DNA of 64,000 nt from Thermogutta terrifontis. GTDB lineage: Bacteria > Planctomycetota > Planctomycetia > Pirellulales > Thermoguttaceae. The notes beneath the pieces were generated by a model. The model ran no database searches and was not told where the DNA came from. It saw nothing but the letters and a program-made list of their open reading frames with translations. A program made the position numbers and the translations under genes. Of this stretch, positions 9,337-19,184 are shown one piece after another (within the stretch, counting starts at the first letter, position 1; every line of letters starts with the position of its first letter). The DNA lies in contig NZ_CP018477.1 in NCBI RefSeq assembly GCF_002277955.1, forward strand, positions 372,001 to 436,000, written 5' to 3'.

Positions 9337-12300
9337 TCAGAACGCCTGGGATGCTTCCACTCCTTTGCGATTCTCGCGGTACATCCGTTGCAGATTTTCG
9401 ATCTGCTGTTGCTGGAAGAGTTGATTGCTTTCTCGAAGCCCTCGCAGCAGTTCGTCTTCCGGTCGGCGGCGTGGCAGTTCGCCCGGTTTGCCTGTCCGTC
9501 CCGGGACCGGCGCTCCCTGGGGAGCCTGGGCGGCTGGGAGAGCCTCCGGCAGAAGTTCGACTTTTCCGCGGTAGAAGGCATACTTGTCACCCTGGTAGCG
9601 GGCAATCACTGTGACCGTTCCGCGGATGCCGTCGGCCACAAACACGCCACGTAAATCGGTTTCGCCGGAGACGAAGTCCCCGTTGCGGCTGCCGATGACT
9701 TTCACTTCCACACCTTTCACGAAGTTGCCGGAACTATCCTTGATGGTCACCCGCACACGACCGGAGCTGGGATCTTCCTGGACTTCCAGGGTCAGCGGAG
9801 AGACGACAACCATCCCGCTGGTGTAGAGGGACTCGCCACGGCAGACGACCAAATAGGCCCCCTCTTTCTGGAAGGGCAACTTCAATGCCAGTTCCCGATC
9901 GCGGTAGTCCCGGCCGTCGCCGAGAGTAAGCGTTTCTTCGTACTCCGGACGGATGCCCGCCAGATTGATTTCCGTGATCCCGGCGAGATCTCGTTTGAGC
10001 AAAGCGAATTTGAACAGGTCCACGCGGTACGCCCGCACTTCACACGTGGCCAGATTGCGGAAATGAAGGGGTACCGTGACCGGTTTGCCGGGTGGGATGG
10101 TCGTCACCTCGGGAATCTCGATGGCCTTGCGGGTGAAGTACTCGATGGCCTCTCTGGCATCCGAGAATCGCTGGGCAACCATGCCGTAGTACTGGATGGC
10201 CTGGACGGGTTGTCCGAGACTGTGGTAGATCTGCCCGAGAATGTAGAGCGCCTGCCATTTGTTGGGACTTTCCACGGTTCGGCCAGTGGCGGGATCCGTT
10301 CGCTTCGTTTCGGCGACCTTCTTGCACATGTCGATAGCCTGCTGGTATTGTCCCATCGCGTACTGGCAATACCCGATCATGTACCAGAAGCTGTCCACGA
10401 GAGGACTCTTGGGGTAGCGCTGGGCGTATCGGGCGGCAGAAGCGGCGGCCTGTTCGTAGAAACGCCCGTCGAGGAGGGCATTGGCTGCGGCAAAGGCCGC
10501 CTGATCAGCCGCCGGATCCTCGGAGAATGCTGTCAAGAAGCGGTCAAGCATTTCCCACGCCAGATGGACCAGGTGGATGCGGTTGATTCGCGCCCTGCGG
10601 AGCCGAGGATCGTCTTCCCCTGACTTGGCGTAAATCCGCTGAGCCAGGGCATACCGAGCGGCCGCCGTGTACGGTTCGGGCGGATATTCCGCAAGCAGCC
10701 GGTTCATCACCTCCACGCTGCGGAGAAACTCCTTCTGATCATCGAGGAACCCCGCCACATTGCTGTCGGCGACAAACCGGCTTTCCAAGGTGGCGCGGAA
10801 GATGAGAAAACTTCGCTCGTATTCGCCCATCCGCTCGTAACAGGCGGCGATTTTGAGGATTTTTTCGAACGGGATCTCGAAATCCGGCCATTTGACTTTG
10901 AGGATTTCAAAATACTGGACCACCTCGTGCGGCTTGTCGAGCTGGAGATAAATGTCCACCATCATCGGGGCCAGCTCTTTGAGGACCTCATCCCGCACCC
11001 GCCAGTTTGTACTCGTCAGGAGCTGGCTGAGATACTTTTCTGCCTCCTGCCAGTTCTGTTTGTTGAAAGCAATCTTCCCCAGTTCATACATCTCCTGGGG
11101 CGAGAGGACGTACTGATCCTTACTGGGACTTCCCGATGGGAGCACTTCGAGCTTCATATTTCCTTCGGAAGATCGCCCGGGACGAATGACGCCGTAACCT
11201 GCAGGATCGTTGGCATCTCGCACGACCACGGCATCGAGGTCGTATTTGCCCGGTACCAATCCCACGATGCGGAAATTGAACGAGACGCCGACGGCAGGGT
11301 CCCGCCGATTGACGTAGAAGACGACTTCTCCCGGCCGGATTTCATAACGTTCGGATGTTGTCTGGATGGACTGCGGCACCACGGCCGCCCCACCGGGAAT
11401 TGGCACACTGACGATGAGCTGGGTGATCTGGTTGCTCTTTTGATCCCACCCGGGGAAGACATCCACCGATACAATCGCCTGCTTGCCCACGGCAAGCTGA
11501 GTGACGGTGTTCACGGGCATCGACCAGCCTGGCTTGGGGATCACCGGTGCAACCCCTGCCGGAATCTCACGTCCCTCCACCTCCAGCGGTGCCGCCCGGA
11601 GTATGTAACGGTAGGGCGTTTCCCGCGCCTGGGCCATGGGGACGAAGTGGCTGGCGAGGCACTGGTAGGTGTAACGGGCTCGTCCTTCCACACGAAACTG
11701 GATCCGCTGTTTTCCTTTTACGAGAAATTTTGGCGGAACCAGCACCGACTGCGTCGTCGACTGCGGATGGAGGGAAAGACTGGCTACCTGAAAATCGTTG
11801 ACGAACACCGTGATCCGGCAGCTTTCATTCTGAAATCCCTGGTTGGCGAACCACTGGGTGAGGGCGAAGGCAGCCGGGCCGGTGGCCCGATCGGGAATCC
11901 ATCGGTTCCCCACACGGTGCGCCATCAGCCAATCGATCTGCCGGGGCAATTCAGGGGATTGGGGTAGAACGGCTTCCAGAGCGAGGGCGTACAACGCATG
12001 GGCCTCGGCCGGGGAGAGAGTTCCCCAGGCAACCCGATCCTGCGGTTTCGCCTCAGCCAGGACGGCAGGGTCAATCAATTTGAGCACTTCCTCCGCCATC
12101 GGCTTTCGATCCATGGCAGCCAGGGCCAGGGTCAGGTACAGTTTGCCTTCCAGGGAGAGATTCTGTCTTTCCCGATGGAGCCGGTTAAGGAGAGCAAAAT
12201 CGGCCTGTTTTTGCTGGGCCAGCGCATGAACGAGGACCGCGCGGATTTCGTTATCCTCGGCCGGTGCCCTGGCAATAGCTTGGTTGAGGAACTCGGTCGC

Positions 12301-15300
12301 GCGATCCATGGTGGGTTGGGCAACTCCGTAGCCTGCCGCGCGCGCCAGGCACAGGGCCCAGAAGGTCAGAGCTGACGTCCGCGAATCGGAAGCGACTTTT
12401 CTTTTGGCTCTTTCTTCCGGCAACACACATCCGATCCAGGCCCATCCGCCGTCCTCCTGCTGGCTGGCCACCAATCCGGCAATAGCAGTACGGATCCGCG
12501 CATCGATAACCGGCATCATGGAAACGTCCTGCGGAACCGCTTTGCGGAGATAATCCTGGACGACCACTGCCGTCATCAACTCCGCCACCAGCTTTTCCGC
12601 AGGAGACGAGGTTTCGATGAGAGCCAATCTGACCTGTTGGGGTGAACCCGTCACAAGGTCGAGCAGGCTTCGCTCGACGCTCGGTCCGACGAGGATTTCC
12701 ATCAACCAGGGCGAACTTCCCGCGACATTTGCCAGTTCCAGCCACGTGGTCGTGTCGCCGGTTGCAGAACCGCCGCTCGTCAGATACTCCATCACGCCCT
12801 GCGGTCGCAGCGGGATGGACTGTGTGGTGCTGTCCAGCACCTCTTGGGAGCTCGGGTCGAGGACTGCCAGATGAAACTCCACACTCTGCCGCAGGAGTTC
12901 TTCCACCTGCTCGGGTTTCTCGGCCGCCTTGAGGGCTTCGTACCATTCGGCGGGCATCTCCACCGGTACGGTGAACGTCACCGATGCAGCCCCCTTTTGC
13001 TGGAAGGTGACCCGCCGCGTATCGGTGGTGCGACGGGCACCGACGAGCCGCGTCAGCGCGACTTCCACGATGCCTGAGTCAAAACGGCCGTTGTGGAGCA
13101 CGACGGGAATCTCGACTGTATCGCCCAGCCGCAACACCCCGGGCCATTTGACCTCGGCGAAGAAATCCTTCTTCGCCTGGATGGTGATATCGTCTTCACC
13201 CACCAGGGTATCGACGGTGACCCCCTGGGCGATGAGTCGCCATGTGGTGGCCCGATCGGGAAGGGGAATCGTGAGCGTGGCTTTGCCGTCCGGCCCTGTT
13301 TCCACGGCAGGGTCCCAGAAGGCCGTTTCTGCGGCGGACGACAGCGGATAAAGCAGCGATCCTTCCCTGGTGAGCCGCTCGGCGAGTGCCGCCAGATCGC
13401 CCTTCCGCAATTGCGAGGGTCCCAGCCATTGCAGTCGTCCTCGGGCGTCCAGGACCAGGAAGTCCTGAGTCGAAGTGGCACTGATTTGCTGGAGATTGCC
13501 CTGCGTGGGAGTGAGGAATCGGCCCGCCATTCCGGTTCTTTCTTCCGCCACGCCCGCAAAGAATTTATCCATCGCCTGCTTCAGTTGCCGCTCGCCTGCC
13601 GCGTTGACGGCGGCAGCTTTCTCCATCGCTTGCTGGATCTTCAGTTCCGGCAGAGCGGGTTTGCCGTCGGTGGGCAGGCCGCGGCGGGCACGGGTATCGG
13701 CCTTCTTGGCCATTTCGACCTCGGCCAGCGGCTCGTTTGCGGTTCTCCCCAATGCCTCCACTTCCGGGATGGCTGATTGCTCCGCCAGCGCCGCCGCATC
13801 CACTGGGACTCCACCGAAGCCACCTAGCGCACCGCCCACGGGCCCCAGGGCCAATCGCGTGGCAGCCTCGTCTGCCTCGAGCTGTTCTCGCTCTTCTTCA
13901 GCAAGGAGCAGGCGGTTGATCGGGCGGGTGATTGGTTGGTAGCGGAACTCAATGGTGCTGAACGTTCGGAATGCCCCCTCCCGGGTTTCGCCGCGGAACC
14001 ATTCCAGCAGCGACGGCCCACGGCCGAATCGTTCCAGAAGCAGTGATTCAACCAGCGCCACACTGACCTGCGCGGGGATCGGTCGTCCCTGAGCGTCGGT
14101 GGTGGTCAGTGTGACTTCCAACTCGTCGCCGGGGCTGGGTGTCTTCTTCGCGGGTTGGCCCTTGATCTTCCATTCCACCTTCACCCGCAGGTCGCGCTCG
14201 ACGTCAAATACGCTCACGGCTTCGAAAAATCGTCGTGGTCGAGGCGTCACATCGGCCACCGCGTCGCCCGAGTCGGCCGATGGTCCCCCCACGAGAGCGC
14301 GATCATCCCGAATGTCGCGCATGACGGCCACGCTCAAATCAAATCGCGGCGCCATTTCCGCCGTAATTGGAATTTCCAGCTCATTATCGCCCGTCTTCAA
14401 AGGCACCAGCCGATGTCCCAAAATGTGCGCCCCCTGGAAACACACGACTCCCAGGGTCGGTTGATCTTTCCAGTGGATCCGCACGCGGGCTGTATCGCCC
14501 ACGCGGAACGTGTGCTGATCGGCGAGAATGTGCAGGCGGTCGGCGTCTTTCTCGTCGGAAACTTTGACCGCGATTTCTCGCCAGATGGGATGCCCGAAGC
14601 GGTCGGTGCCTTCTGCCCGCAAGATGTACAGGCCCCCTTCTTCCAGCCGCACGACAACCCGTGCCGTTCCATCGGACGCGGTCTCGACGGGCGTCTCGCT
14701 GACCGTCACGGTTCCCTGGACACGGCCGGCATGGGTGCGACGCATCACTTTCAGAAGGAGCTTTTCGGCGGATGGTTTCCCGGCCGCATCTTTTGTCTCC
14801 ACGCGAACCTCGAAGCTTTCGCCGGGCAGATAGACCTCGCGCGGTGTGCTGAGATGGATCGAAAATCCCTGGACAGCCAGAACAAAATTGACACCGGTGG
14901 TGAGATTTCGCCGCGGCAACACGACCGCGAAGGGAAGGACTTGCGCCTCCGAGTAATCCCGCGTGTCGAGGCTGAATCGCACCTCGCCCTTTTCGTCGGT
15001 GATCGCCGTTTGGACCGGCTCACCCGCCAGCCGATAGCGGACCTCTTCCCGACCCAGCGGTGTGCCAAAACTGAACGCCACGCGAATTATTCCCTCAATC
15101 TTTTCACCCCGATAGTACACCTGCCGTGGTGTATCGATGGTGATTTGCACCGGATCAACCTCGAACGAGGCCACCTGAAAACCACCCTGGAAAACGTGGC
15201 CGTCGCCATCGTCGGCCACCACCCGATACTGGCCGAGCGGTGCTCCCTCGGGCAGGAGAAACTGGTCATGCAGGCAGCCGTAGGAATCAAGCGTGACATC

Positions 15301-17712
15301 AATCGCGTGCAGGGGACGATTGGCGGAATCCAGGACCTGAAGGTGGAACTTGCGTCCGACGGGGGCAATCAGCCGGTCTGCAGCTCCTTTGGAGCGATCG
15401 GCTTGGCTCTGATCTGGCGCACCTGCGGCTTCCGGGGCCGCTTCGGTCTTTTGCACACTGGCCAACCGGATAATACCTCGTACATTGACAACCTGCCCGG
15501 GACGGTAAATCGGGCGATCCGTGTAGATCAACCCCCGGTCGGTCAGTCCCCGCGCCGGCGCGATCCCATCGAGGCTCAACTCGTTGCTGGCGACATGCCC
15601 GTCCGCGATCGCCAGAACGCTCACATCCTGAGAAGAATGGCCTGGCAGCCGTCCCAGATAGACTCCTTCTTCGTTGGTCCGCACTTCCTGGAGCTGCCCG
15701 TCACCCGCGGCGACAAGCAGGCGGACCCCCGCCCAGGGCTTGGTTTCGCGCATGTTCTCGGCGAACACGAACAACTCATCGCGGGACGATTTAACGATGA
15801 GATCGAGGTCGCTCTGGAGCAGCAGGGTGGTGACCTCCAGCGTCTGACTGCTGATATTGACGGCGGCCACCCCGGCTTTCTCACCTCCAGAAAAGGCCAC
15901 GGGTATGAATGTTTCCAGCTCGACATACGGCTTGTAATTGGGAATTGTGACTTCGCGCTTCTCATCGGGATCGATGAGCGCCAAATCCAGGTGCTCGACT
16001 CCCTGCAAGCTGCGGTATTTGCGGAAATAGGCCTCCGGATCCAGCCGATAGATGCCCACGGTCACTTTTTCGATGTTGCGGGTGACGAGCCGGATCTTCG
16101 GTGTTTCATCGGACCGATACACCCGCACGGTCTCCGCCACCAAGGTCCGCGCTGTCAGCCTGGCAATGGCGTTTGTGGCCGCGGGCGCCATAGGTCCGGT
16201 GACTTTGCGATAATATTCGAGTGCCTTTTCGGCGTCGAGGAGTTTTTCCTCGTACACCTGAGCGATGGCGTAGATCGCATTTTGGCCCCATGTGTTTTCA
16301 GGATACTTGTCCGCCAGTTGCTGCCAGCGGCGGATAGCCTCCTCGTACTTCTTCTGTCTGAGGGCGATCGTCCCCAGCGTGAAGAGAATCTGCGGTGCCC
16401 GACTGTCGAGCGGATGCGCCGCCAGAAATTTGCGGAAAGCTTTTTCAGCCTCGGGATACTTTTCCGCCACGTACAGACTCGCTGCCTCCTGATATTCGGC
16501 GTCAATGATCAGCATTTGGGCCTCACTCCACCGGGGGTGTGTGGGAAACTGTTCAACGAAGGTTCGCCAGCTCTCGACGGCTTGGGCGAAACGCTGCTGG
16601 CGGAGATGCACCGTTCCCAAAAGAAAGATCGCCTCCGCCCGCTCGGGGCTTTTTTCCGCTCGGGGATCGGCTAGGAATTCCGTGAGGATTTTTTCCGCCT
16701 CGTCCCAGTGATGGAGGTGCGCGTATCCCTGAGCCATTTGCAGGTAGGCGGCTGGCACCCGCCTGTCCTTGGGAAAGCGCTCCAGAAACTGTCTCAGATA
16801 GTTGACGCCCTGACTGAGGTCCTCATCCGTGTTTGGTAACGGCATGTTCCGGGTTTCGGCCAGACGAAACGCCGCCGTGGCGACTTCCTCACTGGGTTGA
16901 TCGCCAAACTTGCTGAGTAAATCCTCCCAGACCCGGCGGGCCTCTACGCTGCTGCTCATCGCCAGCAGGACTTCGCCCAAATAGAGTCGCCCCTGGATCT
17001 CGCGCTCATCACCAGGAAATCGTTGGAGAAAGTCGCGATAAGCCGTCACCGCCTGCGGCCACTCCGACGCCAGATGGTGGCACCGGGCAATCTGAAAGAC
17101 AATCCGCGCCTGGAGAGACGGGCTGGGATTCACCTCCAGCGCCTTGGTGTAAAACTCCCGTGCTTTGTTATAATCCGGTTTTTCTTCCAACGGATTGGTG
17201 GGCTGAAAATACCGGTCGGCAAATTCAATATAGATGGTGGCCAGCTCTTCACTCCGCTCGGGCGACAGGACGCGCTGGGCCTCGTCGCGATAGATCGCCT
17301 GGGCCCCAGCAAAATCGCCCTTCCGCGCCAAAGCGAGGGCCTGCCCAAAGCGGAACCAGTACCGCCACGAACTTTTTGGGAAATCCTTTTCTGCCTGTTG
17401 AAAGACCTCCACGGCCGCGTCGTAGTGTTGCTGAAGATAGAGTGCCCGACCTTTTAAATACACGAGATAATCCGGTTGCGCGGGTTTTTGGGCCAGTTCC
17501 GCGTCGATGAGGTGTACCGCCTGATCGTAACGGTGGTCCTGGATCGCTTCGGCGATGGCACGCGGCACCGTGGGCAATCCGACAAGACGTTCCAGCCGCA
17601 CCTCGGGAGCTTCCGAAGAGGGGGACTCGGCCCCAAGAAGAATGGTTGCTCCAAACAGCACCAGCACACTGAACAGCAGACCACCGGCCGGATAAGAGTT
17701 CATCCGCAGCAT
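9337..17712 (-). CDS. Giant alpha-2-macroglobulin-like protein with N- and C-terminal TPRs, no thioester Cys
   Basis: 2791 residues from the ATG at 17712, which has AAGGGAG eight bases upstream; the open frame extends 23 codons further to a TTG. Residues 1-30 are a signal peptide. About 40-560 are TPRs (repeated A..YL.MA, A..FRKF, LGTIAL.). About 570-1960 are macroglobulin domains: the MG2 hallmark YTDRPIYRPGQ, an Ala-rich bait-like stretch, the alpha-2-macroglobulin core with DRATTWRLIAQG, and a thioester-type alpha/alpha toroid. Where thioester proteins have CGEQ this one reads LVTGSPQQ, so it cannot form the bond. About 2290-2560 are more TPRs, then a carboxypeptidase-regulatory-like Ig domain and a Gln/Arg-rich tail. 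Presumably a periplasmic protease trap or scaffold. Confidence 0.93.
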   Translation of the reverse strand: MLRMNSYPAGGLLFSVLVLFGATILLGAESPSSEAPEVRLERLVGLPTVPRAIAEAIQDHRYDQAVHLIDAELAQKPAQPDYLVYLKGRALYLQQHYDAAVEVFQQAEKDFPKSSWRYWFRFGQALALARKGDFAGAQAIYRDEAQRVLSPERSEELATIYIEFADRYFQPTNPLEEKPDYNKAREFYTKALEVNPSPSLQARIVFQIARCHHLASEWPQAVTAYRDFLQRFPGDEREIQGRLYLGEVLLAMSSSVEARRVWEDLLSKFGDQPSEEVATAAFRLAETRNMPLPNTDEDLSQGVNYLRQFLERFPKDRRVPAAYLQMAQGYAHLHHWDEAEKILTEFLADPRAEKSPERAEAIFLLGTVHLRQQRFAQAVESWRTFVEQFPTHPRWSEAQMLIIDAEYQEAASLYVAEKYPEAEKAFRKFLAAHPLDSRAPQILFTLGTIALRQKKYEEAIRRWQQLADKYPENTWGQNAIYAIAQVYEEKLLDAEKALEYYRKVTGPMAPAATNAIARLTARTLVAETVRVYRSDETPKIRLVTRNIEKVTVGIYRLDPEAYFRKYRSLQGVEHLDLALIDPDEKREVTIPNYKPYVELETFIPVAFSGGEKAGVAAVNISSQTLEVTTLLLQSDLDLIVKSSRDELFVFAENMRETKPWAGVRLLVAAGDGQLQEVRTNEEGVYLGRLPGHSSQDVSVLAIADGHVASNELSLDGIAPARGLTDRGLIYTDRPIYRPGQVVNVRGIIRLASVQKTEAAPEAAGAPDQSQADRSKGAADRLIAPVGRKFHLQVLDSANRPLHAIDVTLDSYGCLHDQFLLPEGAPLGQYRVVADDGDGHVFQGGFQVASFEVDPVQITIDTPRQVYYRGEKIEGIIRVAFSFGTPLGREEVRYRLAGEPVQTAITDEKGEVRFSLDTRDYSEAQVLPFAVVLPRRNLTTGVNFVLAVQGFSIHLSTPREVYLPGESFEVRVETKDAAGKPSAEKLLLKVMRRTHAGRVQGTVTVSETPVETASDGTARVVVRLEEGGLYILRAEGTDRFGHPIWREIAVKVSDEKDADRLHILADQHTFRVGDTARVRIHWKDQPTLGVVCFQGAHILGHRLVPLKTGDNELEIPITAEMAPRFDLSVAVMRDIRDDRALVGGPSADSGDAVADVTPRPRRFFEAVSVFDVERDLRVKVEWKIKGQPAKKTPSPGDELEVTLTTTDAQGRPIPAQVSVALVESLLLERFGRGPSLLEWFRGETREGAFRTFSTIEFRYQPITRPINRLLLAEEEREQLEADEAATRLALGPVGGALGGFGGVPVDAAALAEQSAIPEVEALGRTANEPLAEVEMAKKADTRARRGLPTDGKPALPELKIQQAMEKAAAVNAAGERQLKQAMDKFFAGVAEERTGMAGRFLTPTQGNLQQISATSTQDFLVLDARGRLQWLGPSQLRKGDLAALAERLTREGSLLYPLSSAAETAFWDPAVETGPDGKATLTIPLPDRATTWRLIAQGVTVDTLVGEDDITIQAKKDFFAEVKWPGVLRLGDTVEIPVVLHNGRFDSGIVEVALTRLVGARRTTDTRRVTFQQKGAASVTFTVPVEMPAEWYEALKAAEKPEQVEELLRQSVEFHLAVLDPSSQEVLDSTTQSIPLRPQGVMEYLTSGGSATGDTTTWLELANVAGSSPWLMEILVGPSVERSLLDLVTGSPQQVRLALIETSSPAEKLVAELMTAVVVQDYLRKAVPQDVSMMPVIDARIRTAIAGLVASQQEDGGWAWIGCVLPEERAKRKVASDSRTSALTFWALCLARAAGYGVAQPTMDRATEFLNQAIARAPAEDNEIRAVLVHALAQQKQADFALLNRLHRERQNLSLEGKLYLTLALAAMDRKPMAEEVLKLIDPAVLAEAKPQDRVAWGTLSPAEAHALYALALEAVLPQSPELPRQIDWLMAHRVGNRWIPDRATGPAAFALTQWFANQGFQNESCRITVFVNDFQVASLSLHPQSTTQSVLVPPKFLVKGKQRIQFRVEGRARYTYQCLASHFVPMAQARETPYRYILRAAPLEVEGREIPAGVAPVIPKPGWSMPVNTVTQLAVGKQAIVSVDVFPGWDQKSNQITQLIVSVPIPGGAAVVPQSIQTTSERYEIRPGEVVFYVNRRDPAVGVSFNFRIVGLVPGKYDLDAVVVRDANDPAGYGVIRPGRSSEGNMKLEVLPSGSPSKDQYVLSPQEMYELGKIAFNKQNWQEAEKYLSQLLTSTNWRVRDEVLKELAPMMVDIYLQLDKPHEVVQYFEILKVKWPDFEIPFEKILKIAACYERMGEYERSFLIFRATLESRFVADSNVAGFLDDQKEFLRSVEVMNRLLAEYPPEPYTAAARYALAQRIYAKSGEDDPRLRRARINRIHLVHLAWEMLDRFLTAFSEDPAADQAAFAAANALLDGRFYEQAAASAARYAQRYPKSPLVDSFWYMIGYCQYAMGQYQQAIDMCKKVAETKRTDPATGRTVESPNKWQALYILGQIYHSLGQPVQAIQYYGMVAQRFSDAREAIEYFTRKAIEIPEVTTIPPGKPVTVPLHFRNLATCEVRAYRVDLFKFALLKRDLAGITEINLAGIRPEYEETLTLGDGRDYRDRELALKLPFQKEGAYLVVCRGESLYTSGMVVVSPLTLEVQEDPSSGRVRVTIKDSSGNFVKGVEVKVIGSRNGDFVSGETDLRGVFVADGIRGTVTVIARYQGDKYAFYRGKVELLPEALPAAQAPQGAPVPGRTGKPGELPRRRPEDELLRGLRESNQLFQQQQIENLQRMYRENRKGVEASQAF

Positions 17713-18056
17713 GGCCGACACTCCCTTCTGCACTCGGGCGAATGTGTTTTCCGGAAAGGAAAAGCGGCTGACATTACTCAATTATGGCACACAGGTGGAC
17801 AGGGCAGATGCACCTACCCCCGCGTCCTTCGACCTATGGGAAACCCCTTGGGTGTTCGCTTCCGCGCAAACCGATCACCGTGGCCCCGATGATGGCGAAT
17901 GAACCGTGTCTTGTGACGATTCTTCTTGCGGTTTTGGTGATGCAGCCAGCTCGGCCGCGGCTCGACATCGTTTAGACGCAAAGAGTTCGCTGCTCGTTCC
18001 CGCTGACTGCGACGCGGGAAGACGTTCCCGGCCCGGGGGTTCTCTCGGGAGGGGAA
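17713..18056. other. Gap of 344 bp without a gene
   Basis: Holds the ribosome-binding site of the alpha-2-macroglobulin gene at its left edge and a short degenerate repeat remnant near 17835 (GGGAAACCCCTTGGG). Nothing else recognised. Confidence 0.7.
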
Positions 18057-19184
18057 TCACTCCTGCGGTTTGGGACGAAACGGGACGGACCACCCGGGGG
18101 CTTTGCGGACGAACTTCTGCACCCGCTTGCCGATAATATCGCAGGCATAAATGTTGCCCTGCGAGTCGAGGGCGATTCCATGGACCCAGTTCAGTTCGCC
18201 GGGTTTTTCTTTGCCATCTTCGCCCTTGGGAACCGTCCAGAGCTGGCGCAATCGGCCGCTGGGATCAAATCGCATGAAAAGCTGGTCCTTGGGGGGACAG
18301 CTCAGCACTTCGTCGGTTTCCCGCCATTCCATGGGTGAACAGCCGCACACCCAGATCTGGTCATCCGCGGTGACCCAGAAACCCCAGGGAACAAGGAGGT
18401 CCTGCCATACGTCGAGCAACTTCCCCGACTGGTCGAAGACCTGTACCCGGGCGTTGTTGCGATCCGCCACGTAGAGTCGGCCTTGGGAATCCACAACGAT
18501 GGCGTGAGGGAGATTAAATTCTCCCGGCTGCGTGCCCATCTTGCCCCACTCGCCCACATATTGGCCTTCGGCATCGAAGTGGACTACCCGCGCGTTCCCG
18601 TAACCGTCCGTCACGAAGACATGGCCTTCCGGCGTGATGGCCATATCGGTGGGCTTGTAGAAATGAGTCTTGTCGCAACCGGGCTCGCCGGGGGTTCCCA
18701 GGATGCGGAGGATCTTGCCCTTTTGATCCAGTTCATAGACCGCATGATTGCCCACATCGCACAACCACACGTGTCCGCGATGGTCGATCTTGATGCTGTG
18801 GGCGAGCATTCCTTGGAGATACTTGCCGAAGACTTCCTCTCCCCAGGTGAAAAGCAATTTTCCCGTTGCCGCGTCATAAACGTGGACAGGGGGAATGGCT
18901 CGGGTGTACACCCACACCCGATCTTGTTTGTCCACAAAGACGGATGGCGTTTGCCCCCATACCAGACTTTCCGGTTTCTGGGGCCAGGTGGGATCGACAA
19001 AGTAGCATGTGGAGAGCGTGACCCGCGGATAGGGGACCTGCTGGGCCAGATTGGGGACGTTCTGTTCGCGAGAGGCGGTCTGTTCAGCGGCAGGGGTCGC
19101 ACCGATTCCGCTCAATAAAATGATCAGTCCCAGAGTAGTGGCGGCCTTCCGGACGCAGCGCAACAGGGTAGGGGCACATCTCAT
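18057..19184 (-). CDS. Secreted NHL-repeat beta-propeller protein
   Basis: 375 residues. Signal peptide at 1-33 (TTLGLIILLSGIGATPAAEQ). From about 75 to 360 there are six NHL blades, seen as repeated [IV]..D..G.[VIL][WYF][VAL].D..N.R[VI] units: DKQDRVWVYTR, DHRGHVWLCDVGNHAVYEL, TPEGHVFVTDGYGNARVVHF, DSQGRLYVADRNNARVQVF, TADDQIWVCG, DSQGNIYACDIIGKRVQKF. NHL propellers act in binding or, in the peptidyl-alpha-hydroxyglycine lyase branch, in catalysis; no lyase residues could be assigned. ATG at 19184 follows AGGGAG by eight bases. It is divergent from the cytochrome gene across repeat block D. Confidence 0.88.
   Translation of the reverse strand: MRCAPTLLRCVRKAATTLGLIILLSGIGATPAAEQTASREQNVPNLAQQVPYPRVTLSTCYFVDPTWPQKPESLVWGQTPSVFVDKQDRVWVYTRAIPPVHVYDAATGKLLFTWGEEVFGKYLQGMLAHSIKIDHRGHVWLCDVGNHAVYELDQKGKILRILGTPGEPGCDKTHFYKPTDMAITPEGHVFVTDGYGNARVVHFDAEGQYVGEWGKMGTQPGEFNLPHAIVVDSQGRLYVADRNNARVQVFDQSGKLLDVWQDLLVPWGFWVTADDQIWVCGCSPMEWRETDEVLSCPPKDQLFMRFDPSGRLRQLWTVPKGEDGKEKPGELNWVHGIALDSQGNIYACDIIGKRVQKFVRKAPGWSVPFRPKPQE

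Noticed and set aside
13600-13860. Thioester motif of the alpha-2-macroglobulin
   Set aside because: Searched the aligned region (LVTGSPQQVRLAL, near 12640-12680) and the Ala-rich bait region here; no CxEQ found.
14155-16674. 839-codon plus-strand ORF
   Set aside because: Lies wholly antisense to the alpha-2-macroglobulin gene, whose macroglobulin domains are clear; the plus-strand translation has no domain.
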